A DNA stretch of 64,000 nt, taken from positions 124,001 to 188,000 of the forward strand of contig VXCM01000488.1 of assembly GCA_014773175.1 (NCBI GenBank), written 5' to 3'. This DNA is from Lucifuga dentata. Lineage: Eukaryota; Chordata; Actinopteri; Ophidiiformes; Bythitidae. A program made the translations under genes and the position numbers. A model generated the notes under the pieces. It saw nothing but the letters and a program-made list of their open reading frames with translations, did no database searches and was not told the origin of the DNA. Shown here in pieces: positions 57,710 to 64,000 of the stretch; the stretch's first letter is position 1; each line of letters starts with the position of its first letter.

Positions 57710-58390
57710 ATGGATTTTTTAGACCGTGGGTACTTAGACGCGCGGTCTCCCTACGATTACACCTTTAATTTTTGGAACGACTACCTCGGCCTGTCCACAC
57801 TTGTCGCCAAAAATAAGATCCACAGTCCAGCGTTTAGCCCCAACTCGATAACCGAGTCTCTCAAAGCGACCCTGGGCTTGGACGATTCCCCGGTTTGCTC
57901 CTGCGTAACTGGGCACGGAGGAGACGCCGACGGACACTTGGACTGCTGCTGCGCGGCTCCGGGCTCCCCGCCGATCTCCATCTATGATCTGAAGGAGCGC
58001 ATCTCGCTTCTCAGGCCGTATGAACACCTTGCAAACGATTCTCCGCTGGCAGACAGGGATTCGCCCGCCTACAGAGGAGGCTTTGCCGGCCTAGACCTGC
58101 TCTCCATGGACAGGAGGCGCAAACAGACTCAAAGGGGCAAACCGGAGCCGAGGGTGTGCGTCTTCTGTCGGAATAACGGGGCCCCGGAGGAGGTTTACGG
58201 CTCTCACATCCTGAAGACGGCGGATGGCAGAGTCCTGTGCCCCATCCTGAGGGCTTATACCTGCCCGCTCTGCAGCGCCAACGGAGACAATGCGCACACC
58301 ATCAAGTACTGCCCGCTGTCCAAAGAGCAGCCCAGCCAGAGAGTTCCAAAGGCCGGCAGGGCGATCAGCAAGAGACCCAAAATCTTCTAA
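57710..58390 (+). CDS. nanos1: Nanos1, zinc-finger translational repressor
   Basis: Nanos proteins act with Pumilio and the CCR4-NOT deadenylase to repress mRNAs in germ cells and neural tissue. This one is intronless, 226 residues. Near the N-terminus, residues 19-28 ([10 protein letters not shown]) form the NOT1-interacting motif. Residues 150-201 form the Nanos finger pair: C-x2-C-x12-H-x10-C (CVFC...) then C-x2-C-x7-H-x4-C (CPLC...), with all eight ligands present. VCVFCRNNG with [16 protein letters not shown] and [13 protein letters not shown] agrees best with nanos1, not nanos2 or nanos3. The middle (about 60-140) is poorly conserved. The frame is open upstream but holds no earlier ATG (only a GTG at 57680), so the ATG at 57710 is the start. 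Confidence 0.95.
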   Translation: MDFLDRGYLDARSPYDYTFNFWNDYLGLSTLVAKNKIHSPAFSPNSITESLKATLGLDDSPVCSCVTGHGGDADGHLDCCCAAPGSPPISIYDLKERISLLRPYEHLANDSPLADRDSPAYRGGFAGLDLLSMDRRRKQTQRGKPEPRVCVFCRNNGAPEEVYGSHILKTADGRVLCPILRAYTCPLCSANGDNAHTIKYCPLSKEQPSQRVPKAGRAISKRPKIF

Positions 58391-59340
58391 AAGCCTGGAA
58401 ATGAAGGAAGTTTGAGCTGATCTGAGATTGCACTGTCTGATGTTACTACTGTGTGTATGGCAGTACTTTTGCCCTATTTCATGCACAAGACAAGTCTGGA
58501 GAAAGTCTTAAAGATTTTAAGGAAATCAGATTTTTATTGAGTTGATTTTTGGATGTGTAACTGCTTCATTTGTTATATTTCCGTCTATGTTGTAATTCTA
58601 TGGGCACATAGTTTACACTTGGACGCATGATGCGCAATAGTTTCTCCCCCCTGCATCACTCTGAAGGACTCGGTGACCACAAATGAACCAAAGTGTACAG
58701 ATCGACCTGTGAATGACCACTTTTCCTGCTGGAATAGAAGCTGCAGCGTGAGAGCAAACAGCCCTGCATGAAACACAAAATGCCAACAGAAATGAATTTA
58801 TGCAGCACTCCTGATGCCAGATGAATGTTTCGTCCCATACTTCATTGGCTCATGGATGTGAAACTTGGACATGCCATACAAGATGCAGATATTCTTTACA
58901 TCGTCCACATTTTTTTTTCCTGAGATGTTTTCTACCAAAGGAACACACTTTTGTATTAAAACTAGCCTAAAATGTAATTTTCTGTATTGTTTATATGTTG
59001 GATGTCTTATGTGACTTTATGTTGATAGTATTTTACATATTCCGGCTGAATGTAAAACAAAAAGCAGCTCTTACATTCAGTTTGCTTATAGATCCAAGCT
59101 CTATTATTACTGTTTATTGTTATAAACTGTTATAAACACAGATGCATTCAGCTTAATTCGATTTCAAGTGGAAATGTGAACCTGCAGTTTTTGTAAATGT
59201 ATTAAAGGGGCGAATAATTTTAGCAATGAAAAGCCTGACATTCCAAAGTATGTCTATAGAAATGTTTTATGTACTTATTTTTAACCTTATGTATCACTGG
59301 GAAATATATTCACTGTAAATTGCCTCTGAATAAACAAGTT
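58391..59340 (+). other. nanos1 3' UTR
   Basis: AT-rich sequence after the stop, reaching an AATAAA at 59329-59334 (CTGAATAAACAAG). No ORF of note. Confidence 0.6.
59329..59334 (+). terminator. Poly(A) signal of nanos1
   Basis: AATAAA about 940 bases after the stop, the best candidate in the UTR. Confidence 0.55.
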
Positions 59341-60640
59341 ATTTGCATTTGCTTTGATTATATGGGATCACAAAATACTGTCTTTTCTGTCGGGTTAGCA
59401 AAAATGTGCAGCTACATGAAAACATCCTTGAAAAGATTCTCCACAAATCTGTATTTCGCCTTTAAAAAAAAGAGAAAAAGATCTGCAATAGTCATATTGA
59501 CATGAAATACAAATACGCCCTCTAGTGGTCAGAAATTGAAATGACAACACACCTTGAAAGAATCTTTTTAACTTCTCCTGTGGGTATTCTCACACAAAAA
59601 AGACATGTCAGCACTGGATTATTGAATAAATTGCAGCTAATGTAATACAGTATGATAATAGTTTAAAACTAAGCACACTATGAGTCACTGTCCTTTATTC
59701 GCCTCCACCCAAAGCATCTTAGGGGAGCCATCAGACCTGGATAGTTTATAAATTTTGCAATTTATAGTTAAAAGACAACATGGCTGGACCTTTGCAACGT
59801 AACATACAGTAATATGAGGAAGTCTTCTGAAGCCTGTTTTATAGATTAAAGCATCAAAATCAGCCCTCAAATTACCAGCAGGTCACATGCCTTGAACCCC
59901 AAAATTCCCTGTCTGAATACTGACATTACATTACATGAAAAGTTTTGTTAATGTGCCAGCTAACAGACTGAAACAACTTGAATAACAGATCACACTTAAA
60001 ACAGGTTTTATTGTGTTTTTGTTTTTTCTAGCTGACCCTTTAAAGGTTAAGTGATCAATGAACTTGATTGATGTCTATTACAGAATACGAAAAATTGCAA
60101 CTTCAGGGACAATTTATCTGCAAAGGGATGCAAATGTACATATTTGACATAATAATGTCATTTATGCAGTGTAGAGGAGAAAATTAGCTAATTTGAGTCA
60201 CTGGTATCAAACAACCCAATCACGTTTTACCGGACTTTTCTGTCACGGTTCTGCTCTGAGATTAGTTTGCCGTGCAGGTGTTGATTTTTGGCAGCAAAAC
60301 TCACTGCTCAGAGCTGCAAGATCCTCTCAATGCCTCCAGACAGCCAGCAGCACCGTAAAATGCCTGGATGAATGGTGTAACCTGAATACTAATACATTTA
60401 TACATTTTTTTTTTTTTTTTTNTTTTTTTTTTTTTTTTTTGGCTTGAAAAAGACTTTTCAGCCTTCTTAGCCACAGAATGAATGAATTAATAAATTTTTA
60501 TTTAAGTGTAATGAGTATCTTTTTTATACGCCCAGCCATATGGGCTTACAAGACACTATTTAAACATACATGCTGGATAAAATATAGATATGATGTGATA
60601 TATTTCATCAAGGAGAGCAAATAAGAACTTCTTATACATT
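59341..60640. other. Intergenic stretch, nothing recognised
   Basis: AT-rich. It contains a T run broken by N60422 (60402-60440) and leads into the LINE remnant. Confidence 0.5.
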
Positions 60641-61200
60641 AAACATATTAATGAAATAAACCATCTTGCCTTCTCTTCCAAGTGTTGGAAATAAAATTAG
60701 CCAACTTAAAAACCCAAAACCAAACAGCCATTCCATTTTTCTTTAATCAGTCCACCAAAAACTCTCCGGGTTTCGGTCAAACATTTCATCAAACATTAAT
60801 CCTCTCAAATCATCATAATAAGTGCAAAACAAAAGAAAGTGCNGTCAAACATTTCATCAAACATTAATCCTCTCAAATCATCATAATAAGTGCAAAACAA
60901 AAGAAAGTGCATCTCATCCTCATCCTCTCCCAACCCACGCAAATCACACAGTCTGCTGGATATTTTTAAATCTACCCACTTCTACGTTCAGAGGAAGGAC
61001 GCCTGTTCGCATCTGGGCAACTAAAGATGTCTGGCTTCTTGAAAGGTGTGATGTGACAGATTCCAGGGCCATATTTTTGCTTAATTTGAATATAACTCTG
61101 CAGTTTTGGTTTTAACAGAATATCTCTAGCCCATTTTTCTTCAAATACAGAAAAAAAACTTACTTCTGATGATACTAATTTTAAGGGATGCAAATGGGAA
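60640..61200 (-). mobile_element. LINE remnant, 3' end of the ORF2 protein
   Basis: On the minus strand, from about 61190 downwards: KPKLQSYIQIKQKYGPG, then (after damage) CDLRGLGEDEDEMHFLLFC followed by TYYDDLRGLMFDE. The C-x7-9-ED--HFLL-C pattern is the usual C-terminal knuckle of fish non-LTR elements. Bases 60776-60842 are repeated exactly at 60844-60910 around N60843 (assembly seam). The frame is broken and the 5' part is lost or unrecognisable. Confidence 0.7.
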
Positions 61201-62354
61201 ATTTATACACTATAAGGTAATACATAGGTATTATTATGCACCAGTAAAACTACAGAGAATGGGATTGTTAGATAATAGCAAATGTTGGAAATGTTAAAAG
61301 CTTAATACGGGACTGTTCTTTTGTGTTACCATTTTGAAAAAAAATAATTAAAATTCTTGGAGATTGTACACGTAAGACACTTCCTGAATCTCCCCAATTC
61401 TGTCTGCTGGGTGACAGGTCCTTTTTGCCTCCTGATGCATCTAAATTGGACTTTGGACTTCTACCTGCAGGATTTGCTTGTGCAGCAAGGATTATTTTGA
61501 GATACTGGAAATCTAAAAAACAAGCCTGAACACACAGAGTGGATAAAATTAATGACAGACATTGCGTCTTTTGAAGCCCTGATTGCAATGACTAATGATT
61601 CATATGAGATTCCACGAAATATGGGCTAAATTTCTGTTTCGTGTAAAAGATGTAGCGTAATATTTTTATTTATTTTTTTTCTTATTTTTGTTTTATTTTT
61701 AGTTGTTTTTTGAAGGGGGTATTGTTTAGTGTGTATTATATATTGTTAGTGTTGGTGTGTTTGTTTGTATGATTATTTTGAATTTAAAAAATATTTCAAT
61801 GAAAGAAAAGTACAAATTTTACATCGTAAGTTGTTTCTATAGACATACTAAGCAGCTTTTGTGATGCATGTTATTGGACTGAACCCTCGTCATTCAGCAG
61901 ATGTAAATACTATATCTCAGGCAAGTCACAACTCTGATTACATATTCTGATTTTTCAATGAAATCTTACTTATTGCCTCCATCATATCCCATTTTACTAG
62001 ATGGAGATTTGCTGGTATAAATAAACAACGTCAGGGGTCAGACGGTGACAGACAGATCCTGTTTCTGTTGTCATGGTGATCCTGATGGCCCATAGCAGGA
62101 TAATACGGGCATGCTGGTATTTAAAGATCACCATTCTATCGACAAAATCTCACCGGTTCAGTCCCTACAGCAGTCGACGTGTTCTTGAGCAGCAGCTTGA
62201 CCTTTTTCCTGATGTCTGTTTGAACCAGACGCTAAGAATGAGTTTAAAGGTACATTCTGACTCATCTCTGGATGCTAAACAGCAGGAGTGTTTCTCTGTC
62301 AGCAGATACAGATTCTTCCTCAGTAGTGTCTGCCTCGATGCCCACAGCGTCTCA

Positions 62355-62389
<35 letters not shown>

Positions 62390-63060
62390 TCAGGACGGTT
62401 CAATAACACCAGTGACTCATCAGTTTAGAGTCCAAGCACATCAAACCAACACGGCTAAATAGATCCTTTGGGGACAAACGATTGTAGTGATGCAGGGCAT
62501 CGTAGACAGCAAAGAGACATTTATAGAAAACAGAAGTAAAGACAGGAAGTGATCAAAAAGGAAAGTTTGCAAGGGTGAAACTATTCTGGGTTTCTTGATG
62601 TATTTATGTGACAGTCATGTAGAGCAGGAGTCATCTGTAACGGAATAAGGTCTTATTTATAGTATGTAGGCTGATGTGATGTTAAACACCTCAAATTATT
62701 CAAATAAAGCAGACTCAATATATCTGCTACATAAATCTATTTGAGCACAACGCAATCTATACTCTAATGAATTCATTGTTCTCTAGAGCATTAAAAGCGT
62801 TCTGTATGTTTCGCCTCTGTGCATCATCTATCGATTCTTTTCCTCCGGGTCGTGGAATCACTTTGTTTGAAGTCATCTGTCACAAGGTTTTGCTCCAGTT
62901 TCCTCACTATGATGGGTATATTCATGATATGGGATTGCTCGAAAAATACAGCAGATGAGGATATGAGTAAAAACACGCTATCTAGAAATGTGTAGCATAA
63001 TTAGACTAAATGTTTGTCATGCTATTAAAAGAGCAGATTACGTAAAACTGCTCTACCACA
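61201..63060. other. Spacer upstream of the filament gene
   Basis: AT-rich, with a T-rich stretch (61660-61710) and (AC)n at 62357-62387. An open frame at 62073-62462 ends in the microsatellite and looks like nothing known. Confidence 0.45.
62357..62387 (+). repeat. (AC)n microsatellite
   Basis: About 15 uninterrupted AC units, 1.0 kb upstream of the filament gene. Confidence 0.95.
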
Positions 63061-63117
63061 TCAACTCTGCCTCCACAGCTGAACACCAGCCTCTTCTCTC
63101 CACTGCAGCAGTTTTCT

Positions 63118-63122
63118 ATTGG
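63118..63122 (-). promoter_or_regulatory. Inverted CCAAT box of the filament gene
   Basis: ATTGG 69 bases upstream of the TATA box, the usual NF-Y spacing. Confidence 0.55.
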
Positions 63123-63134
63123 CCTGGCGGATGC

Positions 63135-63144
63135 TGACAGCGCC
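63135..63144 (+). promoter_or_regulatory. RE1/NRSE right half-site
   Basis: TGACAGCGCC matches nine of ten bases of the REST half-site GGACAGCGCC, 47 bases upstream of the TATA box. The left half (TTCAGCACC) is not present at canonical spacing. Confidence 0.35.
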
Positions 63145-63190
63145 GATGTTTCTCTGTGGGAACGGGAGGGAGGGGGGAGCAGCCTCGCAG

Positions 63191-63197
63191 TATAAAA
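63191..63197 (+). promoter_or_regulatory. TATA box of the filament gene
   Basis: TATAAAA in a GC-richer context, 170 bases upstream of the ATG. Transcription would start near 63220, giving a 5' UTR of about 140 bases. Confidence 0.75.
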
Positions 63198-63360
63198 CCC
63201 GGCGGTCTGCAGCATCACCGAGCTGGTGCAGTGCAAAAACGCTGGCTCATCCTCACCGATGGTGTGCAGAACAAGGGGGACGTAAAATAACCTTCTGAAA
63301 CTAAGACTTCCATATCTTTTTCCTAAACAAACAAAAAAAAATCCACAATAAAAATTCATC

Positions 63361-64000
63361 ATGAGCTATGATTCCTACTTCTCCTACCGCCGCCCTTGGG
63401 ACAGCTACAGAGGCTCCCGGTCCACCACCAAATCCTCCATGTCTTCCTCCATCTACTCTTCTCCTCGAGCACCTCCGTCTGCGAAGAGGATCCTGAGGCT
63501 GGCCTCCTCACCGCTGCCGGACGGCTCGGAGAGGCTGGACCTGGCTCAGGCCAGCTCCCTCAACACAGAGCTGCTGGGCCTGCGTTCCCAGGAGAGGGAG
63601 CAGCTTGTGGAACTGAACGACCGCTTTGCCACCTACATTGAGAAGGTGAGGCACCTGGAGCTGCAGAACCGAGCCCTGCTGGCTGAGCTGGAGGCCCTGA
63701 GGAGACGGCAGCACGACCCGTCCCATCTGCAGACGCTCTATGAAGGGGAGGCACGGAGTCTGAGGGCCATGATTGACTCGGAGAACGGGAAGAAGATGCG
63801 GATGGTGACGGAGAGGGACTACCTGCGCGATATGTACGAGCAGATGAAGGAGCGCTTTGAGGAAGAGGCGAGGCGGCGTATGGATGCTGAGGAGGCCCTG
63901 CAGAGGGCCAGAGAGGAGGCCAGCAGGGCCTCGCTTTCCAACAGCGACACTGAGGCCACTGTGGTCTCTTTGTGCGATGAGATGCTGTTCCTGAAAAAGA
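63361..64000 (+). CDS. Neuronal-type intermediate filament protein (neurofilament-light / internexin-like), 3' part outside the window
   Basis: Intermediate filament proteins build the 10-nm cytoskeleton. The 213 codons seen give a serine, arginine and tyrosine-rich head (residues 1-65; begins MSYDSYFSYRRPWDSYRGSR) and the start of the alpha-helical rod. Coil 1A is the diagnostic QLVELNDRFATYIEKVRHLE, the conserved helix-initiation motif, followed by coil 1B with LYEGEARSLRAM and DEMLFLKK. The lead QASSLNTELLGLRSQE resembles the NEFL/INA group more than vimentin or keratins, but the family member cannot be named from this part. The ATG at 63361 follows an A-rich leader. The frame is open to the window end with no splice donor seen, fitting the long first exon of these genes. 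Confidence 0.85.
   Translation, partial: MSYDSYFSYRRPWDSYRGSRSTTKSSMSSSIYSSPRAPPSAKRILRLASSPLPDGSERLDLAQASSLNTELLGLRSQEREQLVELNDRFATYIEKVRHLELQNRALLAELEALRRRQHDPSHLQTLYEGEARSLRAMIDSENGKKMRMVTERDYLRDMYEQMKERFEEEARRRMDAEEALQRAREEASRASLSNSDTEATVVSLCDEMLFLKK

Noticed and set aside
62073..62462. 129-codon open frame near the filament gene
   Set aside because: It ends by reading through an (AC)n microsatellite and shows no protein family features.

Overview
The window is nuclear genomic DNA from a ray-finned (teleost) fish. The evidence is many short exons with GT-AG introns, an intronless fish-type nanos gene, AT-rich spacers full of microsatellites, and DNA transposon, LINE and Penelope-type remnants of kinds common in teleosts. 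There is no sign of bacterial, plasmid or phage DNA. One 117-base N gap and 16 isolated single Ns mark it as a draft assembly.

Layout. (1) 1-8465 (+): the 3' half of dctn1 (dynactin p150Glued), 16 coding exons, 691 residues in the window. (2) 11774-25081 (-): a complete alms1 gene (Alstrom syndrome protein, centrosome and basal body), 18 coding exons, 2298 codons plus stop, ending in the diagnostic ALMS motif. It is tail-to-tail with dctn1. (3) 26102-35370 (+): a complete ttc31 gene, 18 coding exons, 653 residues, head-to-head with alms1 across a promoter of about 1 kb that carries a perfect RFX X-box. This form has TPR, UBA-like, RRM and CCCH zinc-finger parts. (4) 35371-57709: 22 kb without a recognisable gene. 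The 41-52 kb part lacks the MITE family that fills the rest of the left side, so it may be regulatory. (5) 57710-58390 (+): intronless nanos1. (6) 63361-64000 (+): the first exon of a neuronal intermediate filament gene (neurofilament-light or internexin-like) with TATA and CCAAT boxes, cut by the window end.

The exon models were joined by hand from splice signals, reading frame and family similarity. For alms1 and ttc31 the summed coding lengths are multiples of three with no internal stop. dctn1, alms1 and ttc31 are also linked in mammals (human 2p13), so this is old synteny. alms1 acts at centrosomes and cilia and dctn1 in dynein transport, but they are ordinary neighbours, not an operon.

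The most striking repeat is one TTAA-flanked, inverted-repeat family (about 580 bp when complete) with at least 14 copies or fragments, close to 11% of the window. Other points of interest are a Penelope-type palindromic insertion with a decayed hammerhead-ribozyme core, a dctn1 exon held between complementary UG and CA repeats, a 12-nt dctn1 microexon, and perfect 62-67 bp duplications on both sides of eight single Ns that look like assembly seams. I found no convincing new molecular system.
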